Assembly (NCBI RefSeq): GCF_017094505.1
Contig: NZ_CP064787.1
Span: forward strand, 1,798,001-1,862,000
From: Halapricum desulfuricans
GTDB lineage: Archaea > Halobacteriota > Halobacteria > Halobacteriales > Haloarculaceae
DNA length: 64,000 nucleotides
Direction of reading: 5' to 3'
Part shown: piece by piece, positions 34,050-42,374 of the stretch
Position numbering within the stretch: the first letter of the stretch is position 1
How the letters are laid out: each line of letters begins with the position of its first letter
Notes under the pieces: generated by a model
Seen by the model: the letters and a program-made list of their open reading frames with translations, nothing else
The model's database searches: none
Told to the model about the DNA's origin: nothing
Program-made: the position numbers and the translations under genes

Positions 34050-34973
34050 TCACTCCTCGATGAGTAACTCGACGAACTGTTCGGGGTGCTCGACGTGCGG
34101 GAGGAGCGTCGCCTCGTCGAAGACGACCAGTTTCGCGTCGCTCGCGTCGGCCAGCGACCGACCCGCCGACAGCGGCGTCGTCGAGGCGTCCCGGCCCCAC
34201 ACGAGCGTCACCGGCGCGTCGACGTCCCGAAGCCCGTCTTCGAGTGACTCGTCCGGGTCGAGGAAGCCGCCGAGGAACGACGCCGGGGCGAACCGCGCGC
34301 CCTCCTGATGGGCAGTGTGCCACTCGTAGTCGAGTCGCTCGGCGGAGAGGTTGTCCACGTCGTAGTAGCCGTGATCGGCGTGGAAGTGAGCCATTGAACG
34401 CTTGCTGACCAGCGCGTTGAACAGCGCCTGTCCGACCAGCGGCGACCGGAGCAGCGACCGCACCCAGGTCCGCTTGCCGTCCCCGCCCATCGTCGTGTCG
34501 GTCGGGCAGATCAACACCAGTTCCGAGACGTCGAGGTCGCGGGCCGCGAGAGTGGCATAGGCGCCCGACAGTCCCGACGCGACGACCGTCGGCTCGTCGG
34601 TCAGGTCCTCGAGGAAGTCCACGAGGAACTGCTCGTACAGGGCACCGGAGTACAAAAGCGGCGGGCGATCGGAGGTGCCGAACCCGGGCAGGTCGGGCGC
34701 GAGGACGTGATACTCCTCGGCCAGCGACTCGAAGACGGGCTCGAACTCGCGGCTGGTCGCGGCGGCGTTGATCCCGTGGACCAACACGAGCGTGGGGTCT
34801 TCGGGGTCGCCGGCCTTCGTGTATCCGACCTCGAAACCGCGCCAGCGATACGAGCGCGGGTCGCCCGCAAGCGGCGGTTCGAGTTCTTCGGCGTTCGCTT
34901 CCAAGAGCCGGTTGCCCGCGGCAACGAGCCCGAGTCCGCCGACGCCGGCGGCGACAAGATTCCGAAGCTTCAT
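34050..34973 (-). CDS. Alpha/beta hydrolase
   Basis: Starting at the ATG at 34973 (MKLRNLVAAGVGGLGLVAAG) the product has 307 residues. The first helix is hydrophobic and may anchor it or act as a signal. The alpha/beta-hydrolase fold shows in LVLVHGINAAATSREFE (oxyanion loop HGIN) and APDLPGFGTSD. The nucleophile elbow is VASGLSGAYATLAA (Ser in GLSGA), with an acid in VWGRDAST and the last His in LLPHVEHPEQF. Substrate is unknown. It lies 115 bp downstream of the IF6 gene in the same direction, where haloarchaea usually have rpl18a, prefoldin alpha and ftsY. Confidence 0.82.
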   Translation of the reverse strand: MKLRNLVAAGVGGLGLVAAGNRLLEANAEELEPPLAGDPRSYRWRGFEVGYTKAGDPEDPTLVLVHGINAAATSREFEPVFESLAEEYHVLAPDLPGFGTSDRPPLLYSGALYEQFLVDFLEDLTDEPTVVASGLSGAYATLAARDLDVSELVLICPTDTTMGGDGKRTWVRSLLRSPLVGQALFNALVSKRSMAHFHADHGYYDVDNLSAERLDYEWHTAHQEGARFAPASFLGGFLDPDESLEDGLRDVDAPVTLVWGRDASTTPLSAGRSLADASDAKLVVFDEATLLPHVEHPEQFVELLIEE

Positions 34974-35088
34974 GCTCACGTCTTGGAGCGAGACCGACAA
35001 ATAATGTCCGCCTAGGGTGGACAGCCGCTGTGACTGTCTCCCTGTGATCAACAGCGAGGCGAAGAGAGGCCGCTCGCGGGAGACGGCG

Positions 35089-35751
35089 CTAGATGTATCC
35101 CAGCGCGTCCTCGATGCGACCGAGTTCCGGACCGGTCGTGTCCTGTCCGGCGACGTAGCCGGTGTCGTTGGCCACCAGTCCGGAGCCGACAAGGGGACCG
35201 CCGTAATTGACCGTCCCGATATCGGCCGGCACGTCGAGCAGGTCTTCCAGCGCGTCGAGTTCGCCGTCGGTCGCTTTCGGGTGGGCGAGCACGCCCCTGT
35301 TGGTAGCGACCGCAGCGGTTCCGACGGTCTCGACGCCGGCGATGAGACCGCGTTCGACGGGCACGTCGAGCGCGTCCCTGACCGCGAGCACGGCCTCCCG
35401 CGAGAGGTCGGGGTGGACGTACGCGCCGGTGTCGTTGGCCAGCACGACGTTGCCGGCGGCGTTGATCCGGCCCGGCAGCTCGACGACCGGTTTATCGAGC
35501 GCGTCGGCGATCCGATCGCGCTCCCGGTCGGTGATCCGGCTGCTGACAAGCAGTCCGTTCTCGTTGCCGGTGGCTAGTGCGCCGACCGTTCCCGACCCGC
35601 CGACGGTCGTCTCGACGGGCGAGACGGCGAGCGCGTCGGTGACAGTCGAGACGACATCGCTGTCGAGGTCCGGCCGGATGAGCAGACAGTCGTCGGTGGC
35701 GCGGGCGAAGACACCGACGTACGACGACCCGGAGAAGGCAGCGCGGGGCAC
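35089..35751 (-). CDS. eif6: Translation initiation factor aIF6
   Basis: A 220-residue anti-association factor that binds the large ribosomal subunit until it is mature. It shows the fivefold internal pseudosymmetry of the family, including [26 protein letters not shown]-like turns, [30 protein letters not shown] and [15 protein letters not shown]. The start is a GTG at 35751, 3 nt after the rpl31e stop, so it is co-translated with the ribosomal proteins. The length is right for the family. Confidence 0.96.
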   Translation of the reverse strand: MPRAAFSGSSYVGVFARATDDCLLIRPDLDSDVVSTVTDALAVSPVETTVGGSGTVGALATGNENGLLVSSRITDRERDRIADALDKPVVELPGRINAAGNVVLANDTGAYVHPDLSREAVLAVRDALDVPVERGLIAGVETVGTAAVATNRGVLAHPKATDGELDALEDLLDVPADIGTVNYGGPLVGSGLVANDTGYVAGQDTTGPELGRIEDALGYI

Positions 35752-35754
35752 GCT

Positions 35755-36033
35755 CTACTCGGCCGGTTCGGCCTCGACGACCGCCTCGCCTTCCTCCTCG
35801 AAGCGAGCGGCCCGGACCCGAAGCTTGCTCGGCGGCTTCGAGCGACTGCGCGACCAGACCGCCTCGTTGAGCGACGGGTCCAGCCGGACAGCGTCCTCCG
35901 GGACGGCGAACTGCTTTGCGAGGTGTTCGCGCATGATCGCCATCGCCTTGTCCGCTCGCTCCTGTTTCGGTGCTGCCTTCGCGTCGCGAAGCGGGACCGT
36001 GACGACCCGCTCCTCGAAATCACTCGCGCTCAT
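35755..36033 (-). CDS. rpl31e: 50S ribosomal protein L31e
   Basis: A 92-residue large-subunit protein. [20 protein letters not shown], then KQERADKAMAIMREHLAKQF, LDPSLNEAVWSRSRSKPPSK and LRVRAARFEEEG cover the whole L31e domain; a short acidic tail (AVVEAEPAE) is a halophilic addition. The start overlaps the L39e stop by 1 nt. It sits near the polypeptide exit tunnel in archaeal ribosomes. Confidence 0.97.
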   Translation of the reverse strand: MSASDFEERVVTVPLRDAKAAPKQERADKAMAIMREHLAKQFAVPEDAVRLDPSLNEAVWSRSRSKPPSKLRVRAARFEEEGEAVVEAEPAE

Positions 36034-36185
36034 TATTCGTCAGTGTCGCTGCGTCGCCAGTGGCGTCGCTTGGGGTTTCGCTGCACGTCGCGGTCGGTCT
36101 TCATGACGACCCACGCCGGAACGCGGCTGTTCTGTCGCTCCAGTTTCGCCAGGCGCTTCTTCTTGCCCTTGGATTTCTTGCCCAT
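36033..36185 (-). CDS. rpl39e: 50S ribosomal protein L39e
   Basis: A 50-residue, strongly basic protein ([20 protein letters not shown], ending [12 protein letters not shown]) that lines the exit tunnel. It leads the L39e-L31e-IF6 operon. An ATTTAAG TATA motif (36211-36217) is centred about 29 nt before the ATG, so the mRNA is leaderless or nearly so and the longer frame is ruled out. Confidence 0.97.
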   Translation of the reverse strand: MGKKSKGKKKRLAKLERQNSRVPAWVVMKTDRDVQRNPKRRHWRRSDTDE

Positions 36186-36344
36186 AGTGTCAGACTCTTC
36201 CGCGTGGCCGCTTAAATGTGTGTTCCTTTCGGTCGGCCTGCCGGCGGCCGGCGGTTTCGCTCCCGGAAACGACGGCCAAAAGCGTATCATATTTGAAAAT
36301 CGGGGAAGTGAATCTATTTACCGGGAGCGACGATAGTCGAGCCG

Positions 36345-36842
36345 ATGCGGCGTCGTAGATTCCTCGCGACGGCAGCGACCGGGACAGTCGTCGGCACGGC
36401 CGGCTGTATGGGTGGAAAAGTCATCTTCTCAAAGGACGGGACAATTACCGTCCCGTCGGGATCGGGCAAGGTATTCGAACTCCCGTCAGAGGGCGAAGAG
36501 ATCGAATACACGGCACGTGACGACGGGCCGTTCATGGTGTACGTCTTCGAGCGCGACAGCGCGATCGAGACGTACCGAGCCTACATCAAGGACAGAGACA
36601 ACGACGACATGCCCGCAAAGCGACCGACGGGACTCGATTCGCTGGGCGGCCAAGCGATCAAGCTTCAGGACGACCTCTATCAGTCCTCGACCGACGAACG
36701 GGCCCGGGAACCGCTGAACGCCGACGGGACGGCGTACTTCGTGCTCGACAACTCCAATTACGAGGACACGGTGTCTGCACGCTCGGACCCGCTGTCGATC
36801 CAGCTTGATCTGAAAGTCGTCGCAAGTAGCTTGCCGATCTAG
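36345..36842 (+). CDS. Tat lipoprotein, unknown
   Basis: A 165-residue protein starting MRRRRFLATAATGTVVGTAG with Cys21 as the lipidated residue: a twin-arginine signal with a lipobox. The remaining 145 residues form a beta-rich domain (TITVPSGSGKVFELPSEGEE, FMVYVFERDSAIETYRAYI, TAYFVLDNSNYEDTV) of unknown function. A TATA box TCTATTTA (36313-36320) stands 28 nt before the ATG. It converges with the ZIP transporter gene 27 bp away. Confidence 0.75.
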   Translation: MRRRRFLATAATGTVVGTAGCMGGKVIFSKDGTITVPSGSGKVFELPSEGEEIEYTARDDGPFMVYVFERDSAIETYRAYIKDRDNDDMPAKRPTGLDSLGGQAIKLQDDLYQSSTDERAREPLNADGTAYFVLDNSNYEDTVSARSDPLSIQLDLKVVASSLPI

Positions 36843-36869
36843 GTTCGTCGCAGTGTGTCGATTCCGGCG

Positions 36870-37682
36870 CTAGATGAACGCGAGTGGGACCATCAGCGCG
36901 ACGCCGGAAGCGACACCGACAATCAGTTCTCGCCGCCCGCCGCCGGGCAGCCCCTCTCCCTGATCGAGCGCTTCCGGGATGAACTCCGTGAACACGAGAT
37001 AGATCATCGCACCGGCGGCGAACCCGAAGCCGAAGGGCAGAAATTCCCGGGCGACCCGGACGAACGCGAACGCGATGACAGCCCCGATCGGTTGCGGCAG
37101 ACTGGAGAAGACCGCCCAGCCGACCATCCGCCACTCGCCGACGCCCATCGATCGCAGCGGGATCGAGATCGCGATCCCCTCGGGAACGTTGTGGATCGAG
37201 ATCGCGACCGTCATGAATATCGCCAGCAGCGGAACGAGTTGCCCGGCCACGACAATACCCTCGACGCCCTCGAAGCCCAGTTCGGCGAAGGAAACCCCGA
37301 CCGCGATCCCCTCGGGGAAGCTGTGAACGGTCAGAATCCCCAGTATCAGGACGAGTTTCTTGAAATCCGCCTCCTCGTACTCTCTGGGGTCAATGTCGCT
37401 GTCGGAGAGAATTCGGTGGCTCACGACGACCAGCACGACGCCGGTGAGCAGTCCGGCGACGAGCTTGGGGACCGGCTGACTGCCGCCGTTTTGCAGTCCC
37501 TCGAAGATCAACCCGAACACCGACGCCGCGACCATAATCCCCGACGCGAACCCCCACAGCCCCACGTTCCAGCGGTCGCCGATCTTCTCGACCAGGAAAA
37601 ACGGGATCGCACCGAGCCCCGTCGCCAGCGCGGTGATCAACCCCGCGACGAACACCAGCGTCAGGTTGAACCAGAGATCCAT
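36870..37682 (-). CDS. ZIP-family divalent metal transporter
   Basis: A 270-residue transporter with eight membrane helices. The metal path motifs HSFPEGIAVGVSF (helix 4) and HNVPEGIAISIPL (helix 5) are both intact, and a His/Asp-rich loop (SHRILSDSDIDPREYEEADF) lies between helices 3 and 4. It should import Zn, Fe or Mn. CTTAAGT (about 37707-37714) is a TATA box 28 nt before the ATG. Two tandem metalloregulator-like boxes lie just upstream of it (37735-37766), consistent with metal-responsive control. Confidence 0.9.
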   Translation of the reverse strand: MDLWFNLTLVFVAGLITALATGLGAIPFFLVEKIGDRWNVGLWGFASGIMVAASVFGLIFEGLQNGGSQPVPKLVAGLLTGVVLVVVSHRILSDSDIDPREYEEADFKKLVLILGILTVHSFPEGIAVGVSFAELGFEGVEGIVVAGQLVPLLAIFMTVAISIHNVPEGIAISIPLRSMGVGEWRMVGWAVFSSLPQPIGAVIAFAFVRVAREFLPFGFGFAAGAMIYLVFTEFIPEALDQGEGLPGGGRRELIVGVASGVALMVPLAFI

Positions 37683-37734
37683 CGATCCCGGCTACGGGCT
37701 TGCGACACTTAAGACTTATCAGTAATATTATCAC

Positions 37735-37766
37735 TTTGGCCGACCTAAGTCGTTCGGTCGGCCTAA
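37735..37766. promoter_or_regulatory. Tandem DtxR/SirR-type operators before zip
   Basis: Two 14-bp sites, TTTGGCCGACCTAA (37735-37748) and TTCGGTCGGCCTAA (37753-37766), each differ at one base from TTAGG-N4-CCTAA. Their centres are 18 bp apart, and together they form the palindrome GGCCGACC...GGTCGGCC. They lie upstream of the TATA box of the ZIP gene, a position that may suit activation or blocking of TFB binding. Confidence 0.6.
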
Positions 37767-37814
37767 CGGCAGGTTACAGGCGACGAGTCCGCGTTTCGTC
37801 TCGTGCGGTTTTTA

Positions 37815-38372
37815 TTACAATTCGAACGATTCGAGCGTCGAGTACTCGGGGCCCTCGCTCGTGAGGACACTCTCGGTGAGTCGGACCTCCTCGACACGAA
37901 GTGTCCCGGCGTCGGGGTCGCACTCCCGGACGGCCTCCTGAACCAGTTCCTTGCCGCCGGCGTGGTTCATCCGCGCGATCGTGACGTGGGGCGTGAACTC
38001 ATGGTCCTCAGGATCGAAGCCCATTCCGACGGCCCGGTCCTCAATCGCCTCGTGCAGGGCGGTCAGCCGGTCGCCGGCCTCGCGGACGCCCAGCCAGACG
38101 ACGCTGATGTACTCCATCGAAGGGAACACGCCGAGGCCGCCGAACGTCGCCTCGAACGGGCCGACACCGGAACCCTCGACAGCTGTTTCCAGTTCCTCGA
38201 TCAGCGAGGGTATCCGATCCTCGTCGGTGTCTCCGAGGAACTTCAGCGTGACGTGTGCCCGGGCTGGATCGACGAAGCTCAGCCCGCTTGCGCCCTCGAA
38301 CAGCTCCTGCACGGCTTCGACTTCCGCGGCCAGCCCGTCGAGGTCGACGCTGACGAACAGTCGCTTGCTCAT
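37815..38372 (-). CDS. thpR: RNA 2',3'-cyclic phosphodiesterase ThpR
   Basis: A 185-residue 2H phosphoesterase (formerly LigT). The two catalytic HxTx motifs are HVTLKFLGD (near residue 40) and HVTIARMNH (near residue 129), at the usual spacing. The start MSKRLFVSVDLD is typical. It opens 2',3'-cyclic phosphates on RNA ends. It has its own transcription unit and is followed by the metal-transporter promoter region; an 80-bp MITE lies just upstream. Confidence 0.93.
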   Translation of the reverse strand: MSKRLFVSVDLDGLAAEVEAVQELFEGASGLSFVDPARAHVTLKFLGDTDEDRIPSLIEELETAVEGSGVGPFEATFGGLGVFPSMEYISVVWLGVREAGDRLTALHEAIEDRAVGMGFDPEDHEFTPHVTIARMNHAGGKELVQEAVRECDPDAGTLRVEEVRLTESVLTSEGPEYSTLESFEL

Positions 38373-38416
38373 GCGTTTCCGTTCGTCGGCACGTCGGAAA
38401 ATCGGTCCGGTTGCTC

Positions 38417-38496
38417 ATACTGGTGGCTATACCATTTCGAACTGATCTGGCACGCCGTCGTGCCAGATATCTTTCCGAACGTATAGCCACCAGTAT
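38417..38496. mobile_element. 80-bp MITE-like element, copy 1
   Basis: The 15-bp perfect terminal inverted repeats are ATACTGGTGGCTATA and its complement, and an inner palindrome ATCTGGCACG...CGTGCCAGAT is at the centre. The interior is the reverse complement of copy 2 (42169-42248) with one base difference. TGCTC occurs directly before it and 3 bp after it, which might be a target duplication or chance. It lies between the membrane-protein gene and thpR. Confidence 0.85.
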
Positions 38497-38506
38497 CAGT
38501 GCTCGG

Positions 38507-39688
38507 TTAATCCGACGGCGAGACTGTCACCGAGGTGTCGACGTTTCGGACGGCGCTGACCGAGTAGACGATACTGCCGGCGAAAAGCAGCAGGCTCCCG
38601 ACGACGAACAGCGCGCTGAGCGGCGACATCGGGTCGACAAACAGCCAGTACAGCGGCGCGGCGATGGCAGGGCCGGCCGCCAGCCCCGCGATCTTGGCCA
38701 CGAGCGGTCCACAGCACCCGCAGGTACACGTCCCGACGACGGCGGCGCTCCCGGCCGTCCCCTCGGTGAACCCGGCCCGCTGTTCGGCGCGCCACTGGCG
38801 GGCGATGAGCGCGCCGTTCAGCCCGATGAGCGCGCTCAGCGTCCCGAGGATCAACAGCTGGCCGGGCGAGACGGCCAGAAACAGCGGAATGTGCGGGAGC
38901 GCGATCTCGAGAGTGGGCCAGGTGACGAGCTGGTAGATCGTCGGCAGGACGGCGACCGTGACCTCGTGGGGGGCGCCCTCCTCGGGGAAAAACGAGAGGT
39001 AGCCAGTCACGCCGAAGAAAAACACCAGCAGGACGACGGCGGTCCCGATGCCGAACCGTCGGGCGACCCGATCGCGCAGGACGGCCCGGAACGCGTCCCC
39101 GGCGTCGGCCCAGAGCACGTACGCCACGGCGACAGGAGTCGCAAGGACGATCGCGTAGCCGAGCGGGTGTGAGTCGCTCGAGCCGGGAATCAGGTAGGGG
39201 TAGGCGATCCACAGCCCCATCAGGACGCCGAGCAGCGCGTACCGCGGGCGGGTCGGCCAGCGAAGCCGACCGACGAGCACGCTCCCGACCGCGACGGCGG
39301 TCCCGACCGACAGCGCGAGCGGCTGGTACCACGCCCGGGGGAACGGCATCGAACGGGCGGTGTAGGTCGGGTCCGGGGACAGCCCCTCGAAGAGGACCGT
39401 CCCGAGTACCGTGAGCGAGAGGCCGACGAAGACGCCGTACAGGGCAAGCGTGGGTCTGGACCGCCCTGTCCGCTTGAGGAGCGCGCTCCCGACGAGCACC
39501 AGTATCCCGACCAGCGCGAGCGCGACGCCGTGCCCGGACGTGATCCCGCCGGTCGCGGTCGTCTCGTGTGCGGCGACGACCGGGACCTGCGTGAGCGCGA
39601 CGGCGCTCGCGAGCACTGCAAGGATCGAGCGGGACGGGCCGGCGTCGGGACGCGGGGCCCGTGCCGGTCCGGTCGAGTCCGGCGACAT
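38507..39688 (-). CDS. Multi-pass membrane protein with CxCxCC motif
   Basis: A 393-residue protein with a likely signal (ILAVLASAVALTQVPVVAAH) and about nine or ten membrane helices. The most distinctive feature is GTCTCGCCGPLVAKIAGLAAG near residue 300: four cysteines packed before a helix, suggestive of metal binding or of thiol chemistry at the membrane face. A helix in the middle carries FFFGVTGYLSFFPEEGAPHE. I do not recognise a family with known function. Its 3' end lies 10 bp from a MITE, and it is divergent from the next gene. Confidence 0.72.
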   Translation of the reverse strand: MSPDSTGPARAPRPDAGPSRSILAVLASAVALTQVPVVAAHETTATGGITSGHGVALALVGILVLVGSALLKRTGRSRPTLALYGVFVGLSLTVLGTVLFEGLSPDPTYTARSMPFPRAWYQPLALSVGTAVAVGSVLVGRLRWPTRPRYALLGVLMGLWIAYPYLIPGSSDSHPLGYAIVLATPVAVAYVLWADAGDAFRAVLRDRVARRFGIGTAVVLLVFFFGVTGYLSFFPEEGAPHEVTVAVLPTIYQLVTWPTLEIALPHIPLFLAVSPGQLLILGTLSALIGLNGALIARQWRAEQRAGFTEGTAGSAAVVGTCTCGCCGPLVAKIAGLAAGPAIAAPLYWLFVDPMSPLSALFVVGSLLLFAGSIVYSVSAVRNVDTSVTVSPSD

Positions 39689-39714
39689 TGGGACGGGATT
39701 GCACGCCGAGACCC

Positions 39715-40173
39715 ATGTATGTGACTGTCGCGGAAATCGAGCGAGGACCGACGGACGCCCCGGGCGATGCAGTCAAACGGCTGGACGCCGTACACTGGTC
39801 GATGACTGATATCGAACCGTCGAACGTCCCGGTCTACGAGACCGACGCCGAGCGACAGATGCTCTGGGAACGCAACGCCGGCGACGGACAGCCGGTCGTC
39901 GCGGTCCGGAACGCCCGACGCGGCTGGATCGTGCGCTACGACCTGTCGCATCTCGACGCCGAACTGCGCCCGGAAGCCGTCCAGCGCCTCCGCGATCAGG
40001 TGGGCGACCGACGACCCTACCCGACCGGCACCGACCCGATCTCCCAGGCCGAAGGCGTCGGCGGTGAGGCGGGACCGATCTCGGGCGACCTCCACGAGTC
40101 CAGCGAACTCGCCGCCCGAGAACTCGCCGCGTACGTCTCGCGGTTCGTCTTCGATCGGGAACACTGGACGTGA
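39715..40173 (+). CDS. Conserved cytosolic protein, unknown
   Basis: The ATG at 39715 (MYVTVAEIERGPTDAPGDAV) gives 152 residues. There are no membrane segments, no cysteines, and strong acid/arginine content. Recognisable parts are SMTDIEPSNVPVYETDAERQ, VVAVRNARRGWIVRYDLSHL and a C-terminal helix ELAARELAAYVSRFVFDREH. No family comes to mind. It converges with ychF, whose stop is 22 bp away, and is divergent from the membrane-protein gene with only 26 bp between starts. Confidence 0.6.
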   Translation: MYVTVAEIERGPTDAPGDAVKRLDAVHWSMTDIEPSNVPVYETDAERQMLWERNAGDGQPVVAVRNARRGWIVRYDLSHLDAELRPEAVQRLRDQVGDRRPYPTGTDPISQAEGVGGEAGPISGDLHESSELAARELAAYVSRFVFDREHWT

Positions 40174-40195
40174 CCACCGTCGCCGGTCGCGGACG

Positions 40196-41377
40196 CTAGT
40201 TCGCCGTCGAGACGATCTTGATGACGTCGCCCTCCTCGAGTCCTTGCTCGTCGCTGATGCGCATGTCCTCGCGGGCGTCGACGGCGTGGAGATAGCCGTC
40301 GCCGATGTCGGAGTGGACGGCGTAAGCCAGATCCTTGGGGGTCGAACCGCTCGGCAGGAGGAAGGCGTCGGGCAGGACGTTGCCCTGCCCGTCCGTCCAG
40401 TGGGTCGCGTCCTGCACGGGATAGACGGTGATGTGATCGAGCAGGTCGTAGACGGCGTAATCGAGCGCCTCCTGAATCCCGGTGCCGCCCCACTCGGCCA
40501 TGACGTCCCGAATCCGCTCTAGCCCTCGCTGTTGCTGGTCGCTCACGTCGCCGACGATCTCGAAGTCGGCGTCGCCGGGATCGTACTCGATGACGCCGGC
40601 CTCGGCGGCCTTCCTGAGTGCGAGTTCGCCGTCCGCCGTCGCGGGAACGACCGCGTCGGCGGCCTCCCGCAGTCGTTGCAGGTTCTCCTCGGGCGCGATG
40701 TCGGCCTTGTTGGCGACGACGACGATCGGCTTCGTCCGCTGGCGGATGTCCTCGGCCAGCGCCTCGCGGTGGTCGTCGGTCCACTGGATCGGGTCCTCGG
40801 GGTGGTCGAGTTCGCGCAGCGCTCGCGAGACGTCGAGTTCACTCGCACCGACGCCGCTGAGCAGATCGACCAGTGCCTCGTCCAGATCGAAATCGGGCGA
40901 CCGGGAGGCGCGCTCGACCGACTCCCAGTTGCGATCGACGATGCTGGCCAGCCACAGGTCAAGTTCCGTCTCGATGAAGTCCAGATCGGAGAGGGGGTCG
41001 TGCTCGCCGACCTCGACCGGTTCACCCTCCTCGTCGGTCGCGCCCGCCGCGTCGACGACGTGCAGAATGACGTCGGCGTTCGAGAGTTCGTCCAGGAACT
41101 GGTTGCCCAGCCCTCGCCCCTCGTGTGCGCCCGGGACCAGTCCCGCGACGTCGAGCAACTCGACGGGGACGTAGCGCTTGCCGTCGTGGCAGTGCTCGTT
41201 TCCGCAACGCTGCTGCAGGTCGAGACAGGGACAGTCCGTTCGAACGTGGGTGACCCCGCGGTTGGCGTCGATCGTCGTGAACGGGTAGTTGCCCACGTCG
41301 ACCTCGGCCATCGTCGCCGCCTGATAAAACGTTGACTTGCCGGCGTTGGGCTTTCCGGCAAGCGCGATCGAGAGCAT
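40196..41377 (-). CDS. ychF: YchF-type Obg family GTPase
   Basis: A 393-residue nucleotide-binding protein: G1 GKPNAGKSTFYQ, G3 DVAGLVPGAHEGRGLGNQFL, G4 position VANKADI, then helical insertion and a C-terminal TGS domain (ITVYPVQ... to DVIKIVSTAN). It has extra cysteines (CPCLDLQQRCGNEHCHDG) in the G2-G3 region, which is usual in archaeal members and may bind zinc. YchF homologues associate with ribosomes. Here the fourth motif reads NKAD, the GTP-type version. The ATG at 41377 is the natural start; the 35-residue extension is not. Confidence 0.93.
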   Translation of the reverse strand: MLSIALAGKPNAGKSTFYQAATMAEVDVGNYPFTTIDANRGVTHVRTDCPCLDLQQRCGNEHCHDGKRYVPVELLDVAGLVPGAHEGRGLGNQFLDELSNADVILHVVDAAGATDEEGEPVEVGEHDPLSDLDFIETELDLWLASIVDRNWESVERASRSPDFDLDEALVDLLSGVGASELDVSRALRELDHPEDPIQWTDDHREALAEDIRQRTKPIVVVANKADIAPEENLQRLREAADAVVPATADGELALRKAAEAGVIEYDPGDADFEIVGDVSDQQQRGLERIRDVMAEWGGTGIQEALDYAVYDLLDHITVYPVQDATHWTDGQGNVLPDAFLLPSGSTPKDLAYAVHSDIGDGYLHAVDAREDMRISDEQGLEEGDVIKIVSTAN

Positions 41378-41499
41378 ACCTCCGAGTGGGTGGTCCCGGT
41401 CCAAGGGGATTTCGATCGTGCGGGTCTCCGGGCCGAGGTGCCCAGCCGGAGAGCGCCGGCGACCCGAACACTCATCTCCCATCCGACAGATATGCAGGC

Positions 41500-41850
41500 A
41501 TGGACAGAAGACTCGCTATCGGCGTGCTGACGGGCGCGGCGCTGGGCGTCCTCTGTATCGTCGGCGTCGGTCTCCGGATCGGGTTCGAGGGGAACGAACT
41601 GTTCCTGATCGCGATGTGGTACAACCGGGTCGTCATGGGGCTGTTGATCGGGCTGGCCGGCGGACTCAGGATCGTCGACTCGGAGTACAACGTCCTCGTC
41701 AGGGGCGTACTGCTGGGACTCGTGGTGACGACGGCGATCGCGCTCACCAGCGAGTTCCGCGACTGGCCGAGTTTCCTCGCCGGCGTGGCCTACGGCGCGA
41801 TCATCGACTGGGTCGCGACCCGGTACGGCCGACAGGATCAGCCGGATTGA
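41500..41850 (+). CDS. Small four-helix membrane protein
   Basis: The ATG at 41500 (MDRRLAIGVLTGAALGVLCI) gives 116 residues with about four membrane helices: IGVLTGAALGVLCIVGVGL, MWYNRVVMGLLIGLAGGL, VRGVLLGLVVTTAIAL and FLAGVAYGAIIDWVATRYG. The pattern is common among haloarchaeal proteins of unknown role. The last 13 nt overlap the convergent small gene at 41838. Confidence 0.68.
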   Translation: MDRRLAIGVLTGAALGVLCIVGVGLRIGFEGNELFLIAMWYNRVVMGLLIGLAGGLRIVDSEYNVLVRGVLLGLVVTTAIALTSEFRDWPSFLAGVAYGAIIDWVATRYGRQDQPD

Positions 41851-42068
41851 GCGACCCGTTCGATCATGCGATCGGGGGGATCGACCTCGCCGGTGACGTT
41901 CGTTCCGTCGTAGTCTTTGACCGTCAAGAGGATCGGTTCTTCTCCGACCAGCCAGTAGAAGGTGTAGCGCTTCGTCTGCGCGACGACCCCTGTCTCGGGA
42001 GCGGCATCGCTGTCCGCCTCGCTGATCGTGAACGGTGCTGCATGCTGAGTACTCATTGTGGTAGCCAT
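41838..42068 (-). CDS. Small acidic protein, unknown
   Basis: A 76-residue ORF starting MATTMSTQHAAPFTISEADS; a second ATG four codons on is equally possible. The core (TKRYTFYWLVGEEPILLTVKDYDGTNVTGEVDPPD) looks like a small beta barrel. A TATA-like GGCTTATTACC (about 42097-42105) lies about 33 nt before the first ATG, which supports it as a real gene. It converges with and overlaps the four-helix membrane protein gene by 13 nt. Confidence 0.58.
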   Translation of the reverse strand: MATTMSTQHAAPFTISEADSDAAPETGVVAQTKRYTFYWLVGEEPILLTVKDYDGTNVTGEVDPPDRMIERVAQSG

Positions 42069-42133
42069 AACTGCACGTGCCGGTAGGTTCCGACCGGTAA
42101 TAAGCCTTTATTCAGAGGCGAGTTAATACTTAT

Positions 42134-42238
42134 ATGAGTGATAACATGGAACATGAAGTCCTAGAGGGATACTGGTGGCTATACGTTCGGAAAGATATCT
42201 GGCACGACGGCGTGCCAGATCATTTCGAAATGGTATAG
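42134..42238 (+). pseudogene. Short ORF running into a MITE; possibly a gene cut by insertion
   Basis: After a TATA-like CTTTATTC (about 42106-42113) an ATG opens a 34-codon ORF. The first 12 codons (MSDNMEHEVLEG) come from unique sequence; the rest (YWWLYVRKDIWHDGVPDHFE, then MV) is read from the 80-bp element, which also supplies the stop. The promoter shares its region with the divergent small gene. It may be the remnant of a gene truncated by the MITE, or chance. Confidence 0.35.
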
Positions 42239-42248
42239 CCACCAGTAT
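42169..42248. mobile_element. 80-bp MITE-like element, copy 2
   Basis: This has the same perfect 15-bp terminal repeats as copy 1 and is in the opposite orientation to it, with one base changed in the 50-bp interior. It lies in the 306-bp divergent region between the small acidic gene and parA. The rest of that region holds the two TATA motifs of the first 100 bp and, from 42249 to 42374, the parA promoter (TATTTTTATA at 42331-42340); no other gene is visible. Confidence 0.88.
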
Positions 42249-42374
42249 GACCCCGGTTGACTGCGGCTGGGAGGGGCATGTCGGTCCGGCGCGTCGCCAG
42301 TCCGATTTTCCGATTTGATAGGCCGGAGCGTATTTTTATAACCCGTCGTGCCCGATCACCGGACAACGGTAGAG

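Noticed and set aside
38411-38504. TGCTC on both sides of MITE copy 1 as a target-site duplication
   Set aside because: The right copy is 3 bp away from the terminal repeat and copies 2 and 3 show no matching flanks, so it may be chance.
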